Shown: positions 26,248 through 34,539, counted from the stretch's first letter. The stretch is DNA of 64,000 nt from Paractinoplanes atraurantiacus (GCF_900215205.1 NZ_OBDY01000031.1:62001-126000); one strand, 5' to 3'. Notes: a model not told the origin generated them from the sequence alone. Translations and numbers: made by a program.

Positions 26248-26257
26248 GTCAATTGAC
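26248..26257. promoter_or_regulatory. GTCAATTGAC palindrome before the chloroperoxidase-like gene
   Basis: Perfect 10-bp palindrome GTCAATTGAC, with an extended CGGTCAATTGACTG on the minus strand, 38 bp before the ATG at 26296. It is similar to the motif at 26146-26159. Confidence 0.4.
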
Positions 26258-26295
26258 CGATGCAGCAGGGGCCATCGCGCAGAAGTCTCTGCTGC

Positions 26296-27114
26296 ATGCC
26301 ATACATCACCACGACCGACGGTACCGAGATCTTCTACAAGGACTGGGGTACCGGACAGCCGATCATCTTCAGCCACGGCTGGCCGCTCAACTCGGACGCC
26401 TGGGACGTCGAGCTGAGGCTCGCCGCCGACAACGGGTTCCGGGCCATCGCCCACGACCGCCGCGGGCACGGCCGCTCCTCACAGAGCTGGCTCGGCAACG
26501 ACATGGACACCTACGCGGCCGACCTGGCCGAGCTGGTCGACGCGCTCAACCTCAAGGACATCATCCTGGTCGGCCACTCCACCGGCGGTGGCGAGGTCGT
26601 GCGCTTCGCCGCCCAGCACGGCGCGGGCCGGGTGGCGAAGATCGCCACGGCCGGTGCGGTGCCGCCCGTCATGGTGAAGTCGGAGACCAACCCCGAGGGC
26701 ACCCCGATCGAGGTGTTCGACGGTCTGCGCGCCAATGTGCTGGCCGACCGCTCACAGTTCTTCAAGGACCTGTCCGAGGCGTTCTTCGGCATCAACAAGG
26801 GATCCGGCATCTCGCAGGGCCAGCGCGACCAGTTCTGGCGCCTCGGCATGCAGATGAGCCTCAAGGGCGCGTACGACTGCATCAAGGCCTTCTCGGAGAC
26901 CGACTTCACCGAGGACCTCAAGGCCCTCGACGTCCCGATCTTCATCGCCCACGGCGGCGACGACCAGATCGTGCCGATCGCGGCCGCCGCCGAGAAGACC
27001 ATCAAGCTGGTCAAGAACGGCACCCTGAAGGTCTACCCGGGCGCCCCGCACGGCATCGCCGGCGCGTACCAGCAGGAGCTCGACAAGGACCTGCTGGAGT
27101 TCTGGCAGAGCTGA
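26296..27114 (+). CDS. Non-heme chloroperoxidase-like alpha/beta hydrolase
   Basis: The 272-residue protein has the length and motifs of cofactor-free haloperoxidases and esterases. HGWP (H28) forms the oxyanion loop, GHSTGG carries S95, D222 or D223 sits in HGGDDQIVPI, and H252 in PGAPHG. These enzymes hydrolyse esters and can make peracids. ATG 26296 is chosen because the family starts MPYIxTxDGTxIFYKDWG; the upstream ATG adds an Arg/Ser/Cys leader. It is divergent from its short paralogue and is followed by an aquaporin gene, possibly in one transcript attenuated by the hairpin at 27122. Confidence 0.9.
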   Translation: MPYITTTDGTEIFYKDWGTGQPIIFSHGWPLNSDAWDVELRLAADNGFRAIAHDRRGHGRSSQSWLGNDMDTYAADLAELVDALNLKDIILVGHSTGGGEVVRFAAQHGAGRVAKIATAGAVPPVMVKSETNPEGTPIEVFDGLRANVLADRSQFFKDLSEAFFGINKGSGISQGQRDQFWRLGMQMSLKGAYDCIKAFSETDFTEDLKALDVPIFIAHGGDDQIVPIAAAAEKTIKLVKNGTLKVYPGAPHGIAGAYQQELDKDLLEFWQS

Positions 27115-27121
27115 GCCGTCA

Positions 27122-27148
27122 CGCCGGCGGCCGTCCCGGCCGCCGGCG
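27122..27148 (+). terminator. Strong GC hairpin between chloroperoxidase-like and aquaporin genes
   Basis: A perfect 12-bp stem (CGCCGGCGGCCG with CGGCCGCCGGCG) and a TCC loop begins 7 bp after the stop and ends 23 bp before the TTG of the aquaporin. It may terminate or partially attenuate read-through, or protect the upstream mRNA 3' end. Confidence 0.6.
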
Positions 27149-27171
27149 CTTCCCTTCCTCGGAGGTCTGCA

Positions 27172-27891
27172 TTGGCTACCGGTCTCCACGGGCACCGCAT
27201 CGGCGCGGCCCTTCTCCATTCCGCGGTGGCCGAGCTCGCCGGCACGTTCATCCTCGTGCTCGGCATCATCACCACGGCGATCCTCCTGCCGTTCCCCGTC
27301 GTCCCGTTCGCGGGCACGGCGGCCCTGCTGATCGGCGTGGCCGCCTTCGGCCCGGTCAGCGGCGCCCACTTCAACCCGGCGGTCACGGTCGCGCTCGCGG
27401 TCACCGGCCGCTTCCCATGGCGGCACGTGCCGCTCTACGTGGCGGCCCAGTTCGCCGGCGCCGTCCTGGCCGCGCTGGCGGCATGGGGCGTCGAAGGCTC
27501 ACGCACCAACGGCGCCCTGGGCGCGACCGCTCCGGCAACGGGGGTGAGCGGTCCGCGCGTCCTGCTCGTCGAGGCGCTCGTGACCTTCATCCTGGTCCTG
27601 GTGATCGTCGCCGTGGCCACCGACCGCACGATTCCCCGGGTGGGCGCCGCCCTGGCCATCGGCACCGCCCTGGGCGTGGCCATCCTGATCAGCGGCCCGA
27701 TCACCGGCGCCGGCGTCAACCCGGCCCGCGCCCTCGGCCCGATGCTCATCGCCGGCCAACTGACCGACTGGTGGGCGTACCTCATCGGCCCGCTGCTCGG
27801 CGGCATCGCCGGAGCTCTGCTGTGGTCGCTCATGCCGGCCACTCAAGCACCACCAATCCTGGCCACTGCCGACGCCACCGCTCGGTCTTAG
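27172..27891 (+). CDS. MIP/aquaporin family channel
   Basis: The 239-residue protein has six membrane helices and both NPA boxes: HFNPAVTV (N68-A70) and GAGVNPARALG (N183-A185) with the selectivity Arg at 186. The PVSGAHFNPA and PITGAGVNPARA contexts fit an aquaporin/glycerol-facilitator channel for water or small neutral solutes. The start is a TTG at 27172 preceded by GGAGG at proper spacing. It follows the chloroperoxidase-like gene after a hairpin. The 3' 62 bp overlap the convergent nucleotidyltransferase-like gene, an unusually long overlap, although both reading frames are needed for family-like ends. Confidence 0.88.
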   Translation: MATGLHGHRIGAALLHSAVAELAGTFILVLGIITTAILLPFPVVPFAGTAALLIGVAAFGPVSGAHFNPAVTVALAVTGRFPWRHVPLYVAAQFAGAVLAALAAWGVEGSRTNGALGATAPATGVSGPRVLLVEALVTFILVLVIVAVATDRTIPRVGAALAIGTALGVAILISGPITGAGVNPARALGPMLIAGQLTDWWAYLIGPLLGGIAGALLWSLMPATQAPPILATADATARS

Positions 27892-28408
27892 CCTCGTACA
27901 CGTGGCGCGGGGCCAGGACGGGATTGGGCCGCACGACGAGACCGAACACGTCGGAAAGCCCGTGCGGCGCGTAGACGCGCCACTGCCCGTCCGGCTCCAG
28001 CCGCACCCCGAGACAACACGTCGTGGCCGCGAACGAGTCGATGGCGGCCTCGCACGACTCGTACGGCGGGCACGGCACCCCGAACTTCTCCTCGTACCAA
28101 AGATGAACCCGGGCTTCGTTGCGCACCTCGACTTGATCATTGTCGAACGCCTTGATGACCCGGTCCTCCGCCTCGTAGGACAGATCACTGTCGTCGAAGT
28201 AGAAGACGTCGTAGTCCTTGATGCCCTCGGCCGGCGGCCGGTCGGTGACGACGTTCCACACCGTCTGGAACAGACAGCCCGCCGTCACATACCAGTTCGG
28301 CGGGTTCACCTTCGCGGCCTCCTCGAGCACCCCCAGGAGCACCTCGTTGCGGGAGAGCACGGTTCGGAGAGCGGCGAGCTGCTCGTGCAGCGGGAGACGT
28401 CCGTACAT
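27830..28408 (-). CDS. Nucleotidyltransferase family protein (COG3575/DUF925-type)
   Basis: The 192-residue protein matches the COG3575 'nucleotidyltransferase-like' family: WYVTAGCLFQTVWN near 40-53, then GIKDYDVFYFDDSDLSYEAE (about 63-82) with the Asp-rich D-x-D motif, VEVRNEARVHLWYEEKFG, and a GLSDVFGLVVRPNP segment. The biochemical activity of the family is unproven. ATG 28408 gives the family-type N-terminus; the longer frame adds Arg/Gly-rich sequence. It is divergent from the mycothiol-type enzyme at 28459 with a 50-bp gap, and its end overlaps the aquaporin gene. Confidence 0.8.
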   Translation of the reverse strand: MYGRLPLHEQLAALRTVLSRNEVLLGVLEEAAKVNPPNWYVTAGCLFQTVWNVVTDRPPAEGIKDYDVFYFDDSDLSYEAEDRVIKAFDNDQVEVRNEARVHLWYEEKFGVPCPPYESCEAAIDSFAATTCCLGVRLEPDGQWRVYAPHGLSDVFGLVVRPNPVLAPRHVYEAKTERWRRQWPGLVVLEWPA

Positions 28409-28458
28409 GCACCTATATTCGCTTCCCCGCCGCCCGGCCCTGATGGTAGACACCCCTC

Positions 28459-29184
28459 GTGGACTTCCCTGATCTTCTGCGCCTGATCGACGAGCGCGCG
28501 ACCGCGTTCCGCACGGCCGTCGCCGCGGCACCCACCCTCGACGCCCCGGTGCCGACCTGCCCCGGCTGGACCTTGGCCGACCTGGTGACCCACCTGGCGA
28601 ACGGCCGCCGCAAATGGGCGTCGATCATCGCCGCCGGCCCGGCCGACGCGCCCCCACCCCAGCCGTCGGAGCCGGCCGACCTCACCGAGGCGACCCAGCA
28701 GCTGCTCGAGGCGCTAAGGGAGGCCGGCCCCGACCGCGGCTGCTGGGGCTGGTGGGAGGATTCCCAGTCCCCGCTGACGGCCGGCGCCGCGGCCCGCCAC
28801 CAGGTCCAGGAGATCGCGGTCCACACGTACGACGCCCAGCTCACCATCGGCGCCCCGCAGCCCCTGCCCACGGCCGTGGCCCTCGACGGCATCGAGGACT
28901 TCCTGCTCACCTGCTGCGCCACCACAAGCCCGTGGCCGCACACCCCGGCCACGGTCGACTACCAGACCACGGAGGGCCCGGGCTGGCGCCTGCACCTGTC
29001 CACCGACGGGGCCCGAGCCGAACGCCTGCCCGCCTCGGGCCCCGCCTCAGCCTCCGCCACCGCCACCGCCGCGGCCAGCGACCTGGAACTGATCCTCTAC
29101 GGCCGCCTCCCGGTAACCACCGCCAAACTCAACGGCGACAGCACCATCTTCGACCAGCTGATCGCCTGGGACCCGTCCGCTTAG
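28459..29184 (+). CDS. Maleylpyruvate isomerase family mycothiol-dependent enzyme
   Basis: The 241-residue protein has the actinobacterial MDMPI/DinB-like architecture. The N-terminal helical domain contains VPTCPGWTLADLVTHLANG (with the metal His in THLA) and, later, EIAVHTYDAQL with the second His; a C-terminal domain follows. Members act with mycothiol as thiol transferases or isomerases, but most, including this one, have no assigned substrate. The GTG start at 28459 gives MDFPDLLRLIDERATAF. It is convergent with the secreted protein gene at 29259, with a bidirectional hairpin between. Confidence 0.85.
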   Translation: MDFPDLLRLIDERATAFRTAVAAAPTLDAPVPTCPGWTLADLVTHLANGRRKWASIIAAGPADAPPPQPSEPADLTEATQQLLEALREAGPDRGCWGWWEDSQSPLTAGAAARHQVQEIAVHTYDAQLTIGAPQPLPTAVALDGIEDFLLTCCATTSPWPHTPATVDYQTTEGPGWRLHLSTDGARAERLPASGPASASATATAAASDLELILYGRLPVTTAKLNGDSTIFDQLIAWDPSA

Positions 29185-29214
29185 CCGGCACCCGGTCGAG
29201 GAAGTCGGGGAGCG

Positions 29215-29245
29215 GTGGCCGCCCTCCTTGCTGGAAGGCGGCCAC
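29215..29245. terminator. Bidirectional hairpin between convergent genes
   Basis: GTGGCCGCC pairs perfectly with GGCGGCCAC around a 13-nt loop in the 74-bp gap between the MDMPI-family gene and the secreted protein gene. Confidence 0.65.
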
Positions 29246-29258
29246 GTGGGTGGAGCGA

Positions 29259-29669
29259 TCAGGCGACGCCGCTGCCCCAGGCGCAGGTCGTCTCCTGGAT
29301 CACGTCGTTGTCGATGAGGCAGACCCGGAAGCGGATCGCGGCGCCCTCGGCGAACGAGCGGTCGAAAGTCTTGTCCGTGCCGTTGCCGGAGCCCAGGTAC
29401 AGCTCTTCCCTGTAGGCGCCGTTGACGTAGTACTGAACCGAGACGCCGGCGCCGTCCGCGTCGCTGTCGAACAGGGTGAACTTCTCGCCCAGGGCAGTGA
29501 AGTACACGTATCCCGCGTGGGCCACATATCCCTTGGAGATCCAGGCTTTGGTGTAGGCACTGCCGTCCGACTGAGCCAGGGCCGGTGTCGCACCCAAAGT
29601 GGTGGCCAGCCCGACGGCGGTCGCGGTGGCGGCCAGCCCGGAAAGCAGGCGGCGAACGTTTCTGCGCAT
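29259..29669 (-). CDS. Small secreted protein with Sec signal peptide
   Basis: The 136-residue precursor has a basic start (MRRNVRR), a hydrophobic core and an ATPALA-QS cleavage site near residue 33. The mature part of about 103 residues looks beta-rich, with repeated aromatic/Gly segments such as KGYVAHAGYVYFTALGEKF and an NGAYREELYLGSGNGTDK stretch. It holds only two Cys (RVCLID and TTCAWG), likely one disulfide. The ATG at 29669 has GAGGGG upstream. I recognise similar small exoproteins in actinomycetes but no functional family. No export or processing partner is adjacent. Confidence 0.75.
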   Translation of the reverse strand: MRRNVRRLLSGLAATATAVGLATTLGATPALAQSDGSAYTKAWISKGYVAHAGYVYFTALGEKFTLFDSDADGAGVSVQYYVNGAYREELYLGSGNGTDKTFDRSFAEGAAIRFRVCLIDNDVIQETTCAWGSGVA

Positions 29670-29813
29670 GGTGAATCCCCTCGTGTCGCGCAAAAAGGAA
29701 GGAAAGACTCCCCGCCGGGCCACGGCGGGCCGGCTGAGATCGGCACACGCTAATCGCTGTCGATCATGCCTGTCTATCCTTTATCAGGATTTGCCGCGCG
29801 ATCTTTCCGGTGT

Positions 29814-30758
29814 TCACCACTGCGTCGCGTGGAGCGGTGCCGGCTTTCGGAAGTGCCAGATGATCTGGCTGGGGGTGCCGTTCCAGGCGGCCCCGGTGGC
29901 GGCCGGGACGATGTCCTGCAAGGACCACGGCCAGAGGTCCCATGGGCCGGTCGTGATCTTCTCGGGCATGTCGCGGTTGGCGTCGCCGGTCATGCGAGGC
30001 TCCTCGCACCGCTGGACCTGAAGGCCCAGGGGCAGGGCGGCGCGCAGGTAGTCGCTCGGGCGATGGCGGTACGCCGGCAGCAGGCCGGGATCGCCGTCGG
30101 TGGAACGGATGCGGGGCACCGAGCCCAGGGCGACCAGTTCGTGGTGGACGTCGGTGATGACCAGATGGCCGCCGGGGCGCAGGACCCGGGCGAACTCGGT
30201 GATCGGTGGGGTCAGGTCGGTCAGATGGGTCAGGGCCAGCGCGCACACGACGATGTCGACGTGGCCGTCGGGAACCGGCAGGTCGTGCAGGTCGCCCTGC
30301 CTCAGGTCGGCGGCGGGGACGCGATCGCGGGCTCGGGCCAGCATGTCCGGGGAGCTGTCGACGCCGATGACCTGGTGGCCCTGAGCGGCCAGATATCCGG
30401 TGTAGCGGCCGGTGCCGCAGGCCGCGTCCAGGGCCACGCCGGGCGGCACGGAGCCGAGGATGTCGTGGACGATGGGCTCCTCGATGGCGAACAGGCCGTT
30501 GCCCGGCTGGTCGTAGGTGGCGGACCAGACCTGATAGCCACTGATGGTGTCGACCCGCTCCGCGGTGACCCCTTCCTCGTTCAGCGCGGGATCGTCCAGT
30601 AGGCGCCGGATCTCCCGGATGCGGGCCTCAGCAAAGTCGCGGTCGTAGTCGCCGGCGAAGGCGCGCAGCAGCGCGGCGCCCTCCAGGCCGAGGGTGTAGG
30701 CGAGCGGATGCTGATAGATCACCCCGGCAACGTAGCGACAGCGCGCGCCGAAGTTCAT
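29814..30758 (-). CDS. Class I SAM-dependent methyltransferase
   Basis: The C-terminal two thirds is a Rossmann methyltransferase. Motif I is VALDAACGTGRYTGYLA, the acidic motif II is VIGVDSSPDML, and DLHDLPVPDGHVDIVVCALAL is motif IV/post-I. An N-terminal helical segment (HPLAYTLGLEGAALLRAF) recalls family members that begin near there, so GTG 30722 is an alternative start to ATG 30758. The late EKITTGPWDLWPWSLQD and IIWHFRKP segments are probably substrate-specific. It is divergent from an alpha/beta hydrolase. Substrate unknown. Confidence 0.84.
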   Translation of the reverse strand: MNFGARCRYVAGVIYQHPLAYTLGLEGAALLRAFAGDYDRDFAEARIREIRRLLDDPALNEEGVTAERVDTISGYQVWSATYDQPGNGLFAIEEPIVHDILGSVPPGVALDAACGTGRYTGYLAAQGHQVIGVDSSPDMLARARDRVPAADLRQGDLHDLPVPDGHVDIVVCALALTHLTDLTPPITEFARVLRPGGHLVITDVHHELVALGSVPRIRSTDGDPGLLPAYRHRPSDYLRAALPLGLQVQRCEEPRMTGDANRDMPEKITTGPWDLWPWSLQDIVPAATGAAWNGTPSQIIWHFRKPAPLHATQW

Positions 30759-30789
30759 TCGATTATTGGTGAGGATCAACACTGAACAC

Positions 30790-30803
30790 CGTGTATGGAC
30801 ACG
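30790..30803. promoter_or_regulatory. CGTGT-ATGG-ACACG inverted repeat before the hydrolase-TetR operon
   Basis: Two 5-bp arms with a 4-bp centre lie 15 bp before the ATG at 30819 and overlap an alternative ATG at 30795. It is a candidate operator for the TetR encoded as the second gene of the same operon. Confidence 0.4.
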
Positions 30804-30818
30804 ACGTATGGTCGGCGC

Positions 30819-31532
30819 ATGAGCAATTCGACTTTTCTTCTCGTGCACGGTGGCCACCACGGCGAATGGGTGTGGGAGCCGCTCCGGGCCGAGCTCGGCA
30901 AGCGAGGCATCCTCAGCCGGACCGTCACGCTGCCGAGCGCGGTGACCGACCCGGATGGCGGCGAGCCGTACCCGGGGATGTACGACGACGCGCGTGTCGT
31001 CCGGGAGGCCCTCGCCACGATCGACGGGCCGGTTATCGTGGTGGCACATTCGTACGCGGGAGTGCCGGTCACCGAGGCGGTCGCGGGTGACTCGAACGTT
31101 GTGCATGTCGTCTTCGTGGCGGCGTACATGCTGGAAGTGGGGGAAAGCATGTTCGGCACCCACGGTGTGCCGCGCCCGGAGTCGCTGGAAGGGCTGCGGC
31201 CGGCGGCCAACCCCGACCTGAACCTGCCGCTCGCCTTCTACGACGGCGACCCGGGCAACCCGGCGACGGCCGCGGCGATCGCGCGCCTCGTGCCGCAGAG
31301 TGTGCGCGGTGACTTCGAGACGGTCACCCGGGCCGGCTGGCGCGAGGTCCCCAACAGCTACGTCATCCCGGACGACGACATCTCGCTGACCGGCACCGTC
31401 GCCGAGCGGCTGGCCAAGCGGGCCGACCGGACCTACCGGGTGCCCGGCAACCACGCGCCTTTCTGGTCGCATCCGGCCGAGTTCGCCGACCTTCTCGCCG
31501 AGATCGATGGCCTCGACCACGCGCCGCGCTAA
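30819..31532 (+). CDS. Alpha/beta hydrolase (salicylate-esterase/EST-type)
   Basis: The 237-residue protein starts STFLLVHGGHHGEWVWEPL with an HGG oxyanion loop. The nucleophile elbow AHSYAG carries Ser, a DDD segment (VIPDDDISL) holds the acid, and VPGNHAPFWSHP provides the His. This pattern fits the small esterases related to plant methylesterases and hydroxynitrile lyases found in many actinomycetes. ATG 30819 is used; ATG 30795 overlaps a palindrome. The TetR gene overlaps its last 26 bp, so repressor and enzyme are one unit, likely detoxification of an ester that is also the inducer. Confidence 0.84.
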   Translation: MSNSTFLLVHGGHHGEWVWEPLRAELGKRGILSRTVTLPSAVTDPDGGEPYPGMYDDARVVREALATIDGPVIVVAHSYAGVPVTEAVAGDSNVVHVVFVAAYMLEVGESMFGTHGVPRPESLEGLRPAANPDLNLPLAFYDGDPGNPATAAAIARLVPQSVRGDFETVTRAGWREVPNSYVIPDDDISLTGTVAERLAKRADRTYRVPGNHAPFWSHPAEFADLLAEIDGLDHAPR

Positions 31533-32121
31533 GCCGCCCGCCGGTCCGAGCGACACCGAGGCCCGCATCCTCGCCGCGACCGAGCGCCTGCTCGGGCGCG
31601 GCGAGCGCTTCACCGAGCTTCCGGTGCAGCGCGTCCTCACCGAGGCCGGAGTCTCGCGGGCCACCTTCTATGCGCATTTCAAGGACAAGACCGATCTGGT
31701 GCTGCGATTGACCGATGACGTACGGCGGAGGTCGCTCGACCTGGCGCAGAACTGGCGCCCCGAGAGCGCGGACGGGTACGCGAGGTTCTTCACCGACGTG
31801 ATCGCGCTGCACCGGTCGAAAGCGCCGGTGCTCGCGGCGCTGCGCGAGGTCGCCGTCTACGACGCGACCGTGCGCGGCTTCTACACGGCCGACCTGGAGG
31901 GCTTCGACGAGGTGGTGCTGCAAGCGCTGCTCGATCAGCAGGCGGCCGGGCTGACCAGCTCCGATGTGGACGCGGCGGCGGCGAGCCGGGTCATCGTCTG
32001 GGGCGGCGCACAGGCCATCGCCCGCCACATCGAGGTCGACGACGGCTCGGGCGACGGCGCGTTCGCGCGGGAGCTGGCAAGGATTTGGTGGTACGGGGCT
32101 TTCCGCCGTACGTCCAATTGA
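31507..32121 (+). CDS. TetR family transcriptional regulator
   Basis: The 204-residue protein has a TetR HTH at about 18-65 (TEARILAATERLLGRGERFT, then VSRATFYAHFKDKTDLVLRL) and a helical C-terminus with ALREVAVYDATVRGFY. It begins inside the hydrolase gene (26-bp overlap), which suggests translational coupling and a shared promoter. The CGTGT/ACACG repeat upstream of the hydrolase is its probable site. The following PhoX-like gene, 51 bp downstream of its stop, may be read separately. Confidence 0.88.
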   Translation: MASTTRRAKPPAGPSDTEARILAATERLLGRGERFTELPVQRVLTEAGVSRATFYAHFKDKTDLVLRLTDDVRRRSLDLAQNWRPESADGYARFFTDVIALHRSKAPVLAALREVAVYDATVRGFYTADLEGFDEVVLQALLDQQAAGLTSSDVDAAAASRVIVWGGAQAIARHIEVDDGSGDGAFARELARIWWYGAFRRTSN

Positions 32122-32172
32122 AGTTCATCTCTTTCTTGGTTCTCCGTCAGGCGCGTCCGGCTGAATGTGGCC

Positions 32173-33333
32173 ATGGATCGACGAACGATGTTGCGTGCGA
32201 CGGTGGTCGGTGCGGGCGCGGTGGCGCTGCCCTTCACGGCGTGGTCGGCGGCGTACGGCGCACCGGCACAGAACGCCACCGGGCCGTACGGCCCGCTTCA
32301 GGCCGCGGACGCCCGCGGCATTCAACTTCCGGCCGGCTTCACCAGCGCGGTCGTGGCCCGGTCACGGCAGGCGGTGCCGGGCACGTCGTACGTCTGGCAC
32401 GACGCACCCGACGGCGGCGCGGTCATCCCCAACGGCAGCGGCTGGATCTACGTCTCCAACTCCGAGGTCTCCTCGTCGGCGGGCGGCGGCGCCTCCCGCA
32501 TCGTCTTCAACTCGAGCGGTGTCGTCACAGGGGCTTCCAGGATTCTTGGTGGTACGAATCAGAACTGCGCCGGGGGCAAGACACCCTGGAACACGTGGCT
32601 GTCGTGTGAGGAAGTCTCGCTCGGGCGCGTCTACGAGACGTACCCCCTGGGTGGCAGTGCCGTTGTCCGCCCGGCGATGGGCCGCTTCAAGCACGAGGCG
32701 GCCGCGGCCGATCCCGTACGCAAGGTCGTGTATTTGACCGAGGACGAGCCGGACGGCAAGTTCTACCGCTTCGTGCCCACCGTCTGGGGCGACCTGTCCG
32801 CCGGCGTCCTGCAGGTCTTCGTGGCCGGCTCGGGCACGTCCGGCACCTTCACGTGGGCGAACGTCCCCGACCCGGACGGCTCGCCGACGGTGACCCGCTC
32901 GCAGGTCTCCGGCGCCAAGACCTTCAACGGCGGCGAAGGCTGCCACTACGCCGACAACACGGTCTGGTTCACCACGAAGGGCGACAACCGGGTCTGGCAG
33001 GTGAACCTGGCGGCCGGCACGTACGAGCTGGCCTACGACGACAACCTGGTCAGCCCCGGCACGGCCCCACTGTCCGGAGTCGACAACGTGACGGGCTCTT
33101 CCTACGGCGACCTGTACATCGCCGAGGACGGCGGCAACATGGAGATCTGCCTGATCACCCCCGACGACAAGATCTCCCCGTTCCTGCGCATCACGGGCCA
33201 GAGCAGCTCCGAGATCACCGGCCCGGCCTTCACCCCGGCCGGCGACCGCCTCTACTTCTCCTCCCAGAGAGGCACCACAGGCTCATCGTCGGGCGGCATC
33301 ACCTACTGCGTCACGGGCCCGTTCCGCCGCTGA
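32173..33333 (+). CDS. Tat-exported PhoX/DUF839-family protein
   Basis: The 386-residue precursor opens MDRRTMLRATVVGAGAVALP, a twin-Arg (RR) signal with a hydrophobic core and an AYGAPA-type cleavage site near 30. The mature part matches the DUF839/PhoX beta-propeller family: YVWHDAPDGGAVIPNGSGWI, LSCEEV, FKHEAAAADP, YLTEDEPDGKFYRF, FNGGEGCHYAD and EDGGNMEICLI. PhoX proteins are Ca/Fe alkaline phosphatases, but many DUF839 members have no shown activity. GTG 32167 is an alternative start. It is followed by a clear terminator, so this is a single-gene unit. Confidence 0.85.
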   Translation: MDRRTMLRATVVGAGAVALPFTAWSAAYGAPAQNATGPYGPLQAADARGIQLPAGFTSAVVARSRQAVPGTSYVWHDAPDGGAVIPNGSGWIYVSNSEVSSSAGGGASRIVFNSSGVVTGASRILGGTNQNCAGGKTPWNTWLSCEEVSLGRVYETYPLGGSAVVRPAMGRFKHEAAAADPVRKVVYLTEDEPDGKFYRFVPTVWGDLSAGVLQVFVAGSGTSGTFTWANVPDPDGSPTVTRSQVSGAKTFNGGEGCHYADNTVWFTTKGDNRVWQVNLAAGTYELAYDDNLVSPGTAPLSGVDNVTGSSYGDLYIAEDGGNMEICLITPDDKISPFLRITGQSSSEITGPAFTPAGDRLYFSSQRGTTGSSSGGITYCVTGPFRR

Positions 33334-33350
33334 CCGACCTGCGCCGCGGG

Positions 33351-33392
33351 GGCGCCGCGCTCGCCGAGCCGCCACAACACGAGCGCGGCGCC
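33351..33392 (+). terminator. Hairpin terminator after the PhoX-like gene
   Basis: A 13-bp perfect stem (GGCGCCGCGCTCG with CGAGCGCGGCGCC) around a 16-nt loop, 18 bp after the stop codon. The remaining 75 bp to the sigma-like gene hold nothing I recognise. Confidence 0.72.
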
Positions 33393-33467
33393 TCCTCGCA
33401 CAGGAGCGGCGGGAACAGGCGTGACCATGGCGCCGATGCCGAGGTCCTCCGTTTGAAACGCTGCCGC

Positions 33468-34325
33468 TCACATCAGGCAGGACGTCAGGAGCTTGAGGGC
33501 CGACAGCGCGAGCAGGAAGACCATGACGTGCAGGTCGACGGCGTTGAGCAGGGCACTGGTCGGGCGGTTTTCGCGGCGCTGGTGGGACCGCGCGCTCACC
33601 ACCGCCCTGCTCGGACGGCGGTTTCGCCGGCCGTGCAGCCGGGCGAGCGCCTTGGGGGCGAAGGCGGCGGCGGTGAACAGGCCCACCACGACGTAGTCCT
33701 GGAGACGGGCGCCGATCAGCGCGATCACGGCGCCGACCGTGCCGCCGACGATGAGGACGGCCAGGGCCGGGCCGAGCATCGCCGCGCGGAGCTTGGTCAT
33801 GGCCCGCGCGTGGTGAAGGCTCACCGTGCCCGGTCTGATGCCCATCTCCGAGGCGGCCTCGACGCGGGTGCGTCCCTGTTCGTCGCAGAGTTCCACCGCG
33901 CGGCGCTGCTGAGGGCTCAGCTCGTCCATGGCCGGCGCGAGCATGGCGGTGACCCGGGCCTCCTCCTCGGCCATGATCAGGGATTCGTCCGCGCCGAGCG
34001 CACGGTCGCGCATCTCGATGCCTTGACTGAGCAGGCTGTCGAGGGACGGGCCGAGGCGTTGTTCGGCGCGTAAGGCCTCGAGGACGGCGACCTCGGCCCG
34101 GGACCTCGCGTAGGCGCGCGGCTGACGGATCTCGCCCCAGTTGACGAGGAGCTGCTCGTAGACGCTTTGCAGAATGTCGTCCGGGTCGAGACGGCAGGCC
34201 GGAATCGCGAAGCGGGTGAGCAGGTAGTGGGTACGCCGGCGCAGCGCCGGAGCGTAGTCCGACCAGAATGCCGCCAGGTCGCCGGTCTCGGCCGGCGCAC
34301 CCAGCGACAGAGCCTCAGCGGTCAT
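33468..34325 (-). CDS. Sigma-70-like factor fused to C-terminal membrane helices
   Basis: The 285-residue protein has a sigma region 2-like part (RTHYLLTRFAIPACRLDPDD, then ILQSVYEQLLVNW, about 31-63) and a clear region 4 HTH at 136-182 (LSPQQRRAVELCDEQGRTRV, then GTVSLHHARAMTKLR). Instead of ending there, it continues with hydrophobic segments at about 186-206, 211-224 and 265-282 separated by a basic loop (HGRRNRRPSR). It would be a membrane-tethered sigma factor or sigma-like regulator. It overlaps by 11 bp the end of an upstream 74-codon membrane gene on the same strand, its likely partner. Confidence 0.75.
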   Translation of the reverse strand: MTAEALSLGAPAETGDLAAFWSDYAPALRRRTHYLLTRFAIPACRLDPDDILQSVYEQLLVNWGEIRQPRAYARSRAEVAVLEALRAEQRLGPSLDSLLSQGIEMRDRALGADESLIMAEEEARVTAMLAPAMDELSPQQRRAVELCDEQGRTRVEAASEMGIRPGTVSLHHARAMTKLRAAMLGPALAVLIVGGTVGAVIALIGARLQDYVVVGLFTAAAFAPKALARLHGRRNRRPSRAVVSARSHQRRENRPTSALLNAVDLHVMVFLLALSALKLLTSCLM

Positions 34326-34539
34326 CGCCGGTGCCGGGCAGGTCGCCGGCCGGGATGCTGATCCGCCAGCGCGCGTCGTCCTTGCCGTTACCGGAGATCT
34401 CGGTGCCCGGCGGCAGGCCCGCTCCGGCACGGACGACCTCGGCGCGGGCGCGCAGCACGGTCGCTTCGGCGTGGGCGGCGGCCAGGCGCCATACGCTGTA
34501 GACGACGGGCGCCGCCAGCGCGATCAGCGGATCGATCAT
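34315..34539 (-). CDS. Small membrane-anchored protein in operon with the sigma-like factor
   Basis: A 74-residue product with an N-terminal helix (IDPLIALAAPVVYSVWRLAA) followed by Ala/Arg-rich helical sequence (HAEATVLRARAEVVRAGAGL) and a polar tail ending GDLPGTGDDR. ATG 34539 follows GGAG at 9 bp. The last codons overlap the start of the sigma-like gene, so translation is probably coupled. No family is recognised. Its small size and membrane anchor fit an adaptor or anti-sigma-type partner, which is inference from position only. Confidence 0.6.
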   Translation of the reverse strand: MIDPLIALAAPVVYSVWRLAAAHAEATVLRARAEVVRAGAGLPPGTEISGNGKDDARWRISIPAGDLPGTGDDR

